Shown here piece after piece: positions 44,375 to 55,700 of a stretch of 64,000 nt of DNA. The translations under genes were made by a program, and so were the position numbers. This stretch comes from Paraconiothyrium sp. Pb-2020 (Eukaryota; Ascomycota; Dothideomycetes; Pleosporales; Didymosphaeriaceae), in contig JAJUBI010000005.1 of assembly GCA_022419385.1 (NCBI GenBank), forward strand, positions 310,001-374,000, written 5' to 3'. Every line of letters begins with the position of its first letter. Position 1 is the first letter of the stretch. The notes under the pieces are model-generated. The model ran no database searches. It was given only the letters and a program-made list of their open reading frames with translations, and was not told the origin of the DNA.

Positions 44375-45628
44375 TCACGTCGTGCCTGTTTCAACTCCAA
44401 TCCTCACCCCCGGATGCATCTTCTCCATATGCCTCGCTAGATGGTCCTTCCTGGCGAAGCCATCCTGTCCTCGCTTGCACCACGAAACCCGGCAACGGTA
44501 CTGAGTGATGGGCTCAGAAGCACTACCACGGTGTAGGCGTGTCGCGAGATGCCGCTCGAGATCCTTCCGCGAACCGAAGACGCGAGGACAGGATTCGTGG
44601 GGGCAGGGGAAACGGCGCTTGCGGGGTGTGGGAGTCGTGGTGTTTCGTGGAGACCTGGGGACTTATCAGCTTGTAATTAGGGGCACATGGTGTGAGGGTT
44701 GACTGACCTGACGATCTGGGTTTCAAAAGCATTCGTATTCAAGGTTGTTTCGAAAACATCGGGAATCTTTGGAATGTTGATGGTTTCGCCGCTCTGAAAG
44801 CTGTTTTCCTGAGATGGCATCTCATGCGGTAGGTCGAACAGCGAGTCCAGGTCAACCTCAGGGAACTCATATTGCATGCTGTCAGGTAGTGTTGTGGTGA
44901 GTTGTGTCACGGCCTGATCTGGAGTAATGTTCTCAGGTCCCCTTGCAGGTGTACTGGATCTTGGTGCTGGAGGAGGTGCTGGAACGAATGGGCCTTGAGA
45001 GATAGTGTGGCACCCGAAGCACGCATCGGTGATATCATGATTCACAGGAGTTGGAGAAGGGGGAGCTACGTGAGTCTGGTTTATTAGCTGTTTTTGCGTG
45101 AAAAAGGGGCGGAGAAGGTCCTACCAAATGATTGTGCCTGGGCTGGACAACGTTAAGTGGCGTGGTGAGGGAAACCCTGGGCGTTGTGTGCTGCAACTCT
45201 GTCTGTGAATTCAACAGTAGCTTCGCCACTTGGTGCAGATGATGGCACAACGGGCATAAGCACACTGGCTTGAAGCCAAAGAGATGATTTAGGAAAGCGT
45301 TATCCTAGAAATTTGTGAGCTTTCATCGTACGTTTTGATGACAACAGGGAGCGGAAATGATACCCACCAGGCTCCTTGGCTGATCATGGACCGGTATATG
45401 ATGATCAAGCCTCATCATAGGAGTCTGGTGGGCATCTTGCCCGCTCGCATTGCGAGTAGCCTCTGCTACGCTGATCATACCAGCTGGCAAAGCGCCCACC
45501 ATAGCTCCATGACGAAATCCATGCGACCTTTGTCCACACAAGTCTGCTTTCGGGAAATCAGGTGGCACATTGCTAGTGACAGGATAATTCTCAGTAGCCG
45601 TGAAAGGCTCCAGTGAGAAAAAATCCAT
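44375..45628 (-). CDS. C2H2 zinc-finger protein with acidic N-terminal region
   Basis: Four exons (45628-45368, 45304-45125, 45087-44708, 44654-44375) give 366 residues. Two C-terminal C2H2 fingers are visible. CPHESCPRVFGSRKDLERH continues LATRLH (C-x4-C-x12-H-x5-H). CRVSWCKRGQDGFARKDH continues LARHMEKMH (C-x4-C-x15-H-x4-H). Basic residues RKRR precede them. The middle exon has a Cys/His-rich stretch, VCLCPLCHHLHQ, that may bind metal. The third exon carries acidic/hydrophobic clusters (PEVDLDSLFDLPHEM) typical of activation regions. The second intron, as read, is only 37 bp (GTAGGA to AACAG). The later acceptor at 45063-45062 would give an immediate stop, so either this short intron is real or a longer donor choice is needed. 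A DNA-binding regulator is inferred. Confidence 0.8.
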
Positions 45629-46537
45629 GATCACAGGCTCAGATACACTTGATTCCGTACTACAAGGCTTGAGTTTCGAAGGTCGCTTTGGTAACGTATG
45701 AGTCTACTAGGTGTTCACGCTCTCGCCAGCTTGGCATGTCAGTACTTCACAGAACGATCTGAAAACAAGAAACAATATGTTGTATCTAAATTGTTTCTGT
45801 TGAGTGTTGAAGTGATCGCTGAGACTAGGCAGACAGCTACGCTTTATAGATCTCATGCGCACCTTAGCCGTACGCCAAGCAAATATGAGGCAAGAGGCAG
45901 CCCACGAGGCTGAACAGCACCACCCGGCTGCATGCACCCTAGCGGATGACAGCTGTCATGTGGCGGACAAATAACATGATTAGGTTGGGTCCCAATAATG
46001 AGGTTTCGATGGTCATTGCCTCAGGCAGAAATCCCTCGTTCACTGGCCCGACTGATATGCAGAGGCCTGACTTTCACGTCTTCATTTGTGTGTGAGAGAG
46101 AGAGAAGAGGGGGGGGGGGGGGGGGGGGGGGGGGGGCGTCCTCCCATGTACGAGGAGCTCGTTTTCTCAGAGCGATACACGCTCCAACTTGGCACGATGT
46201 AACGCAGCAAAAGTCTTAACCACAACAATAAAGAACTCTAAATAGAGGCAAAGTGACACAAAAGCTCTGCTTTTAGCTCTTGCTAAAGGAATATTAGTAT
46301 TCAATCTTGTGGTTGAGCTCTCGTAGTGTCAAGGCTTGGTTATTCCCAATAAAAGACGACTCGTATAAGTGGCACGCTGAGCCGTATGTCTCATGCGCGG
46401 GGAATATGCGCTGCCACAGTCGTGTTCCGCGTACGCCTCAGAAGCATCCTTCGAACCAACGGTCAACTCGATCCGCTCAATTGACCTGAAACTGTGCATT
46501 ACAATGAAGCGGGCAAGTAGATCGATCTTTTCGGCCT
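45629..46537. other. Spacer upstream of the C2H2 gene
   Basis: About 900 bases between the C2H2 start and the LAS1 stop (both minus strand). It contains a 28-G tract listed separately. No supported gene. Confidence 0.5.
46109..46136. repeat. G28 homopolymer preceded by a GA-rich run
   Basis: Twenty-eight consecutive G on the plus strand, immediately after a TG/AG purine-rich stretch (46088-46108). On the minus strand it is a C tract about 480 bases upstream of the C2H2 gene. A run this long can form G-quadruplex structures and is prone to length change. Confidence 0.95.
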
Positions 46538-47900
46538 TCAATCATCCTCTGACCATCCAGGCGGTATCCACCCAATAGGCGTTGGTCTCCACAGACCAGG
46601 ATACTTTTGCGGCCCGCGAACCTTCTCTCCTACGCCAATTGCCTGCTCGACCGGTAATCCCGCCTCTGTTGCATCTACATCCATTTGATTCGCCTCTTCA
46701 GCCTGAAGCTCCTGCGCCTCATCTTCTTCGTCAAGTCTTGCGGCCTCGAGTACAGCAAGCCATGAGGTTCGTCCGGGTGTACTTGGGTCTTTCAGGATCG
46801 AGTCCGCGAGCTTCAGCGTCCAGAAAGTAGGGGTTGTGAGACACATACTTAGGGCGTGATCTAACAATTGCCTCCTTCTCACACGGTCTTTCGTCTGGTC
46901 CAGAAGCTTCACGACCCACGCACACATTCCTTCCCTTACAGGATCATCTTCTACGCTACCCGCATCGTTTCCAGGCGCCGATAAGATATCGACCATACTC
47001 TCGATCAGAGCTTCCGTGAACAACGGATCAACGGTACCGAGAGCCATGATAAAAGGCGCCCAAATGAGATATGCGCCCTCCATACTACTCCCCAGCTTCT
47101 TTCCCACGGGTAATATGTTCTTTTCCGGAACCAATAGATCCACTAACGAGCTGTTTTTCACGTCTCGCGGAGCCCCAATTGCAAGACAACTCCCCACGGC
47201 ATTGTCCGCTGCCCGAGCTTCCTTCCCCTTATTCTTGATTTCGGTCTTGCGCTCCTTGACATAGTTCTTTAGCATGCCCTGTAGTCTTTCCTTGACTTCT
47301 CGCTCATCAAGCTGGCGCGCACTTGCAGCAGGTGCGAGCAATGCATTGAGATGCGACCAGTAGTGTTCCCAGAGCCACTCTAAGCTTTCTTTGGCAGCGC
47401 GTTGGAGCTCAGCAAGTGAGGGTAGGTGCCTGTGGACGATACGGTGACGAGTTTCGCGGAGGGAGACGGGGATATGAGGAGGGGTCTGCGAGAGACTAGA
47501 AAGCCGGGCGAGGTCGGTTTGTGTGTCAAGAACTCCAGTTACGAATCTTTGTCTTGCCGTCAGAACGGGGGAAGAGGCATAGCTGGCTGTGAACCTACCT
47601 CGCAATCGCAGTCGCATATGTCAGCCTAAGCGTATGGGACGCCAACGTCTGATCCGCATCGCGTAATGTAGCTTCAGCGATGTCCGCCGTGCTCTCTAGC
47701 AACAATGGCAGCTCAAACTTTCGCGCCCGCCATGCGTGAACCTGAGGGCGTGTACTTAGCGTCTATATAGATGATGTATAGCGGCAACATACCTTGTTCA
47801 CGGCCTTCTCTCGCTCATCAAGACTTTCGCTGTAGAGGTGGAGACGTACTGCAAGCAGCTCGTTGGCATCTCGCCATGGTGTGACGACGAATTGCGCCAT
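46538..47900 (-). CDS. Las1-like pre-rRNA endoribonuclease
   Basis: Three exons (47900-47793, 47741-47599, 47546-46538) give 419 residues. The N-terminal LAS1 domain is clear: VTPWRDANELLAVRLHLY, then VNKVHAWRARKFELPLLLES, then LRLTYATAIARFVTGVLD. The HEPN-type catalytic motif R-H-x-x-x-H is present as RHRIVH at residues 117-122, followed by HLPSLAELQRAAKESLEWLW. The C-terminal half is helical and less conserved, with an acidic patch and a final WRPTPIGWIPPGW motif like that used by fungal Las1 to bind its kinase partner Grc3. Las1 cuts ITS2 in the nucleolus during 60S ribosome maturation. All splice sites are GT-AG and fall inside conserved sequence. Confidence 0.92.
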
Positions 47901-48990
47901 GTCCAAACCGCTCGCGACAAGACATTTTTGAGGTGAGAAGCGTGATGCGCCGCGCTAGGACATAACGTTAGCTTAAATCCGATCTACAACATCTACATTC
48001 GCCAAGTGTATTTACTGTGCGTCCACGTTACAAGCCTCCTATCTAGTAAGCGGGGCATCTCCGGTAATAGCGATGGGCAATTCACGCTGACTTGCAGCAT
48101 ACGTCGTTTCCGCAATCTCCTTCCTTGAAGTGCACTACGTCAAGCACTGTGTCAAATTACCTTTCCGATAGCGTATGTAGCACCAAGTGCGAAGGTACAT
48201 CACATCACTCACGATGCGACACTATTTCTAAAACCCACTCGATGTGCAATATCAAATCGGAGATAAAATTATATCATCGGTCTAGTGTGGTTCCTATCAT
48301 TGGACAAGAGAACCTCTAGCCTACATGTATCGTCAAGTTCCGTTACGACGGTTCCTGCGCATACCGGAACATCCTCGTGGCCCTACTCCACTGCTCCAGC
48401 GACTCCTCGATTCCCTTGACATTACGTTTCGCGCGAGTGACGCAGCGCGCGTGTCAGTGACACTGTTACAGATCGTCTGCATCGCCTGCATCCTCGCAAG
48501 TGTGATGACGACCTTTGCAAGCTGATTGGATTAGTCCTGCCGCATGTTCCCAACGGCACACGCGCTTTGACCGACCCGCACGTGGCGATCAAGGCTGAAG
48601 ACCTTGAGGTCCACCATTGACAATCACTGACCGCCGAGAGCTAGTGCCTGAACAAATCCTGTGCAGCGAACCTACGCAAACTAAGTGGCTGGACTTGTTC
48701 GGCAAGATATCCAGGAGTCAGAACCATACAACAAGTTCCGCAGATAAGCAGATGATGGAGACTAGTAACGAAATGATCCTACGGCACTCACTGGCCTGTT
48801 GATCAAGGGTTCTGACAAAGGCGCATCGCTGGTAGCAAGGACGAACACCAGTATCAGATTAAATAAGAAATACCCAACCCTATCTATACGACTGACTATA
48901 TACCAAGGAAGCATGCAGAAGGACCAAGACACGCAACGCTAGAAGAAAATACAATCCATCGACCCAGAATTACAACCTTCCGCCAATGAC
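47901..48990. other. Intergenic region upstream of LAS1
   Basis: About 1.1 kb with no supported gene. A 66-codon plus-strand frame (48325-48525) ends in a short hydrophobic stretch but lacks other support. Confidence 0.5.
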
Positions 48991-49790
48991 TCATTGATTA
49001 CTTCCCCCTGGAGCTTGCGAAGACCGCTGGTCGAAGATCATTCTGGGTATCGAGACATACTCATCGTGTATCTTCTTTTCCTGCACGCCCCCTCCACATA
49101 GCAATGTTGGGTATATGTAACCGTCCACAGTAGACATCTGGAAACTGATACTCCACAAGTGTGCGGCGAACGTCTCTCGTGCGTTGGGCCTAAACAATGT
49201 CTCATACATCTTTTTCACCTCATTCCGATCATACTCGCTGTCATTCCACCCGTAACACAGACGATAGAAGGAGCACAAGATGGACTCGTTATCCGAGTCA
49301 TCCGCCATACTCTCCATCGCTGCCTTAAACTCTGCTAATTCTTCGGCCCAATCCCTCCAATTCTCGGCGATTCCGTACAAACACAAAAGATACTTCCATG
49401 CCTGCAATTCGGGCTGTTCGAAACGTCCGTATCGTATGGAAAAGTCGTAAGGTTCATAGAATACAGGCGCCGCCCTTACCATATGGTTGACGGCGTCGGT
49501 GTAGCTGTTAAGGGTCGTTTTTCCGGCCACTGTCCCGACGGTCTTCTTCCTTGAGAACCACATCGTAACGGCTGGCCTTCTTGGAGATATCTGGCTGTTT
49601 CAAGCTCACGTTCCTGGTCTGGAAATGTATCGCAGTCGTTAAAGATTTCGCCGAATCGCCGTTCCGGAGTCTTGATGTGCTGTCTTGGGTTTGGGTATAA
49701 TATAGATCCTGTGCTGTGTTCTAATTCAAGAAGAACACTTTGTAGCTCGCTTTTATACCTCCTACAGTTGCACAGAAATAGAGTAAACAT
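48991..49790 (-). CDS. Hypothetical protein, probably two exons
   Basis: The 3' part (from about 49529 to 48991) is clearly protein-like: TDAVNHMVRAAPVFYEPYDF, PELQAWKYLLCLYGIAENW, WAEELAEFKAAMESMADDSD, ending before a polar tail. I do not recognise the family. An upstream frame starting at ATG 49790 (short hydrophobic start, then LQSVLLELEHSTGS and HIKTPERRFGEIFNDCDTFP) joins it in phase if the intron runs 49609-49530 (GTGAGC donor, GGGACAG acceptor), giving 239 residues. The alternative is a single exon starting at ATG 49563 with 190 residues. No membrane helix is evident in the main part. Both models are plausible; the coordinates follow the longer one. Confidence 0.5.
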
Positions 49791-52700
49791 GAGCAACACT
49801 CCCACCAAAAAACGTGGCAATGACTCGGAACAGTGTGCTCCAGCACCTGTGCCCTCGTTACACCTGTAGAGTTGACTCACGCCCAACTCAGGTCACACTT
49901 CATGGGCAGCAGTTGACCCAACATTGAGTTATCACAGTCGCTTATGCTCACAAGCCTAACAATGAGTGGCTCGTGGGCGTGAAGTCACTACGGGATCTTG
50001 GACCATGAGCATCACTCCCGTCCTCAACACTTCTTCTCTGACACACACCTCCTAGTCTCTTTCATGTAACGCAGACGGCAAAATGTGTGCTTCTATAGTC
50101 ACATCATTAGAGCCTGGGCTCAGTCTGTGTGATCAACACGAAGCCAGTGCCCAATCTAACCTTCACCCTAGTCTTCTGCGCGGCTTTTCGCGGCTCCTTC
50201 ATCTTCTACTGTTTGACCAACACTGTATGTATGTATGAATGTATAGTATACGAATGTCTGATCGTTCTTTGATATCTATAACATGCCAATATGGGAACAT
50301 GGAAGTCATGTATCTAGACCCTACAATTTTCCGAACTCGTGGACACGTTTACCTCCAACGCAGTCATACTGAGGAGATGAATCGATAGGAGGTTCGGGCT
50401 CGGACAGTTGGTGCACAATAGCCTAGCGCCCTGAGATAATTGCCATGCACAAGAAGCACATTTACCGGGACTACATGCTCAAACTACTATGTGCTCAGTG
50501 AGGATGGCTTTCGTCATCGCCATAGTGTACGAAAGGCCATTCCATATGTGAAGGGAATGTGATATGTATCGAGTGGTTCTCGAAAGATTAGATATGGTAT
50601 GAATGACGCCCTTGTGGATAACAAAAGCCGGGCTTTGATGCAGAGTTCGCTATGAACATTATCACACACGAAATTCAAAGTCGGTTATATCATAGAGTCC
50701 TTGAGCCATCTCGAGCATTATGCCCCTTCCTCTTTTCTAACCTTCAAAAAGCGGGAACTGTGGGTCCCGAACACAACCTTGAGCGTGCTTCCTGATCCAA
50801 ACTAATTTCAATCTGGGCCACGAAACCATGGGATCTGTCCCATTTTACATCCATATCAGTACCTCTGCCATCTTTGACAGTCATCCCCATTCTCAACTTA
50901 CATCCATACAAGCCAGCCCGCATCAACAGCCCGTAAACCAACAACCATTTGACCGACCCTCGCCTCCTTACCCAGCGACCCGCCACCAACGTCTTCAAAC
51001 ACTACCTCGAAGTAGATGACAACCCCTATAGCAGTCCCCTCGCTACCAACGAAGCAATTACTAACCAGCAAAAAAAATTAGCCTCATACACCGCTGAGCT
51101 GTCTCCCCGCGCTCAGTAGTAGGTACGGTATACCAGTGCTCACCGTACAAACGCGGACTCCTTTCTCCTACAGAGCAATCTCTACTTCTAATATCATTCG
51201 ACGATTACCTCCCTCCCTCCGTTAATACACCTCTTGCTCGGCGCACATCAGCACGCGGAGCTCATCACGAACACACCCCAACTTACTCCACTGTCACTCT
51301 GAAATGTCTTTGGGAGCCTGAGCGCCTACCTCTCCCACCAAATTAGTAACACCTAACCACCCTGTTGCGATTTGCTCGTATAGGTGCAGCCCACCCAGAG
51401 CACGATGTCCGCATACACTTATCCCCCTGAACCCCGTGTCACCCAGCGTACAACGCCTTCTTGAACAATTTCTGCGATTTGCATCCGTGCGAGGAAGCTG
51501 CGTGCATGGCTTTACACGTGTAGCCATCCTTCGATGTTCGACGACGCGAGGCAGCCTTTTCCCCTGGACGAAGCTACTCACTGTAAATGCACACTGGTGC
51601 AAATTGTGTGGCGTGCACCGCTAGTCACATGATAGAATTTAGATACTTCCAACTTCGATGCTTCCTAGGCATACTTGCGCATGGAGAATTTTGCACTTGT
51701 ATGGATATTAGTAAAGCGAGCAAAGACTATGGTGGAAGGCATGCTTCGGACGTGGGCGCTACATTCTGCCTGAACACCGACTACTATAGTCAGAGCTTAA
51801 TACACACCGTACGTCGAGGCACTATATATCCTAAACCCTTGAGACTTCCGGACTAGCTAGCCTACTCCAACGCAGTCGCATTTTCCCTTCAAGCTGTAGA
51901 TGCTCCGATCCATTAATACCTACACTATACTCTTAAAGTCCCACACGAGTAGCCTTCTAAAGAACCATACGACCACGCCTTCCTACGCCGGCGACCCCAC
52001 TTTTTCTCCACCCAGTCTCTCTGCTACGCTACTAGATGCTTCCTTTCTAAAACGTACGATATAGACAGCCAAGTATTCCATTAGCCCTCGAAAAAGAGAG
52101 AGGCTGTGATTAACATCTTAAAACCCTTAATGCTATCCAAAGGGAGCGTTGCACACCTAGACCAACAAGTCTCACCGTGCAATATGTAACCGATGAGTTC
52201 GGATAGGACGATCTGCCTTACGCCATGTACTCCTACTACCCGTTTCTCGACGGTGTCCATCATTGGGATGATACGGACGGCCATTAAGATGCTATGCTGG
52301 CATGCTGAGCCATTGTATGTATCGGTAGACTAGACGGTGGCGGGAGGCTTCGAACGTGATGTGATGCAAGGAGAATGTATTCCATTGAGAAAAAGGGAGT
52401 ATGACCCGCTTTGCTGAGGCTCGGACAGATCGAGAGGTGGGATACGACGGAGCAGGTCATTGTTGCGCGACTCACGCGATGGGCCGCTACGGGTTTAATG
52501 GTATAGAGTACGATGTAGAATCTGATGATTAGATTGAAAAAATCACTCGGTCCGAGTAGATACCTATGACTGGGCTATGCATATTTACAAGTCGGGCGTG
52601 ATGGAAAAGGTAAGTAGTTCGCAGACCACAAAGAACCTGGTGTATAAATCGTGAGCAGTCGGACTTGGTGCGCAGACACCAAACACGCAGCCTCGAAGTG

Positions 52701-55700
52701 TTCATAACGGACGGCGAGCGCACTATATGAACACTTAGCAATACGCGGGTATACACCAAGCATACCGAGCAATCAGTAGGACTCATGGCTTGCATAGACA
52801 TTTGTCGGCAGGCAACATCAAGAAATCGGCACAGATCGAATGCCATAAACGCCGTGAGGCTGAGAGCACACTTCAGTGCCTGCCCACCGCCGATACCTGC
52901 GTACGATTCTCACATGGTGGCTGGGATGTAACCTGAGTCCTTACTCCGTCTGACATTGCAGTGCAGATGGTCGAACCAAACACCTTTTCCATAATATTTC
53001 TAGAACAGGCAGGACACAAGTCATATGCAGGCCGTGTACGGCGGGAGGTTGGGTGGTGCACGTGGGATTCGAGGCTGGAGAGCTGCAGGTCCGGAGTCCG
53101 AAAGCACGCAGCTTTTGTGCATGCAGGGCGCTCTTTCTGTGCGCTACACCGCTCAGTGCAGGATTCGTTTACAATGACATATCCGCAGATGTCTCAGGTC
53201 ACCTCGTGTCTCAACGACAAGGGTGGTCGTGCGTTTGGAGTAAGGGCACTGCGGCTGCGGGGTTGAGGTCAGTATATCAGTCTACATACGGACGTAAAAG
53301 AGCATATGGCCTCTGCATATACGTCAACACTTCAAGCGTGCACTGATCTTCGGTGGCTTTCCCTTGGTGCTACTCCGAACGAAGCGCCAAGGGTTCGTAG
53401 CTAAGTGGGCGGAATGCTTCGTTGGGAAAGACCGTTTGTTCACCAGTCTAGTTTCCTTTCTGGGCGAAAATACCTGACCCCGGATGCAATTAGCTGGATG
53501 AGGCGTCGTGTAAGGCTGATCAACAGTCGGAGAAGCCGCGAAGGATTACGGAAGAACATTAATTTCTGAAGGGCCGAACTCGGGCCAGCATGCTCCAGAT
53601 GGTAAAGATAAACACGCATGGTTGATCAGAGATCACCAGTTCGAGCTGACGTAGTAGTTGCGAGGATCTTGCATGACGATGAAGGAAAGAATACCGAGCT
53701 TTTTGATGTAGCGGATAAATACAGTCCCGGGGACTAGTCGAAGTCACAAAGATTGCTTTGCAATCACTGACTCTACGCACTGGCTGGTTCGCGTCTTTTC
53801 ACATGCGGCTCGGTATGTGGTTGTCTGCCGGTGTGTTTTCGATGAGCCTAGGTGCTACACGTGCAATTTCAGCGACCGCACAAAGATAGAATTTGTGTAA
53901 CATTTTCAATCGTACGAGTGCAGGCAATGAGCTGAGATGCCGTAACCCGAATGCGCACCGAACACTGACAGTGACAAGCCGAAGGAAGGTGTTGCTTGAC
54001 GTTGGCTCGACTCACCCTGTCTGACCTTCTCCGCTTTTGCTGCGTACGTGTGCCTAATGTTAGTCGGTGAGGACCGGTTGCAGTAGTAGCAAAGCTCCAA
54101 ACGCGATGCGGTTACGGGTTGGGCATGAAAAGAAGTCCGTTGACTGGTACGGGACACCGCCTTGAATCAGACCGATGACCCGAAACGGAAATGCGTCTGA
54201 TGCATTCGCAGCAACAATGTGGCGTAGCGACGGCTGCTGCTACTTCAAATTGAAGTGCGTTGGCTTGCGTTTGAGAGCCTTGGAAGCCCACGGGAATTAA
54301 GAGTGGTCATGGTGTGTGATATAGCTCAAGGGTGATGGGCCGACATGATGGGTGGGGTTGACTTTAGCAAATCAAAGCCCGCCGTAAACCGCTCTTCAAA
54401 TACTCAGTGAGCGTGTGACACATCGTACATAAGGAATCGTAACGCTGAGTTAAACACGAGAGCAGGGCATGGTCTGATGCCGATGTACCTCGCTTCGACT
54501 CCTTAGGCGAGAGTACTTGAAAAAGTCAGTTCGTCAGCCAATCCAACAGCTCTTCGGGGTCTCTAGGCTGATCCTGAATGCAGGTCAAGGTCTGAGAGTC
54601 GGTAAATAAGATGACGGCAGGAGATGTAGCCGCGAGTATGTTTCTACCTCATTAGAGGCGTTTCGCTACTCCCATTGTTGGGTCAGCTGTGGTTGCAGAA
54701 CCCTGGGGTTCCTGGCCCCCTTGCCTTGCTTTGGTTCCTTCGTTGGTTGGACGCGGTGAGTGCGAGTCTGGGACGAGGCGCCTAGTCTGGCATCGCTTCG
54801 GGTGTGTGAAATGCTACGCCGCATCTTTTCGCCGGAGCCCGCATGACTGGCAGGTATCGATAGCTTGCAGGCGCTCTGTCCCCAGTGACCGGATCGAGCG
54901 CCATTCGCAGAAATAGGATGCAGACCTCCTGATTAGTGGATAGCTGAGTCAATCGTCAGTGTATGAGAATGGACCATGCCGAGGGAAATACCCAGTCGAG
55001 TAAGTCATGGGTTTCAGAGCCGGCAGTCCGCAGATGGGCGTTAGCGTTCAAAATGTCTCGAGTCTAGAACACGTATGGCATCCGGTTGTGATCGTCCACA
55101 CCATCAAAGGTAATGCACGCCTTCGCTTGGTGTGAATTTACCGACGCAACTCGCTTCTGCCTGGTGCTGCACGCGGAGGTAGGCGGCTGTGAGCCCTCGA
55201 CTTTGCTTTTTGACAACGTCAACTGGACACGACAACCTGCCCCCACAGTTTCTCGTGCTTGCGGGACTGGCAATGCACGCGTTCCAAACTTTATCCCGCG
55301 ACAAGTGCCCACAGTCGTAGGATTGGATCAACGCTGGTACAGTAGCTGGTTGCACGGCAGACCTGATGTCTCTCTGCGCAAGGATTTGCAACACATTCGG
55401 ACCGCTAAGCTTGTCGTGCCGAAGCCGCACATGCCGCAGCACTTTTTCGAGATTTTCCCACGAAACGTCACGCTTGGACCCACTCATCTCGTGGAACGCC
55501 GAGTGTGCGTCATGACAGACTCCTTCCCGTGATGCGGACTGCCGAGCTGAGGCTGTCAGCGTGCCCAGCCTGGTTGGAGGCAATAGCAGAATCCTTGGCC
55601 CCGCCTGCGCTTTCATAGGCTGGTGACCAGAAGAAGCTGGAAGGGGCACTGCTGAAACCACGGCTGATTAGTGGCCTTCCTAACTTCGATTGACCCCGCT

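Noticed and set aside
55104..55661. 185-codon minus-strand frame
   Set aside because: The plus strand is open over the same interval (55113-55532), and neither frame shows a domain or intron structure.
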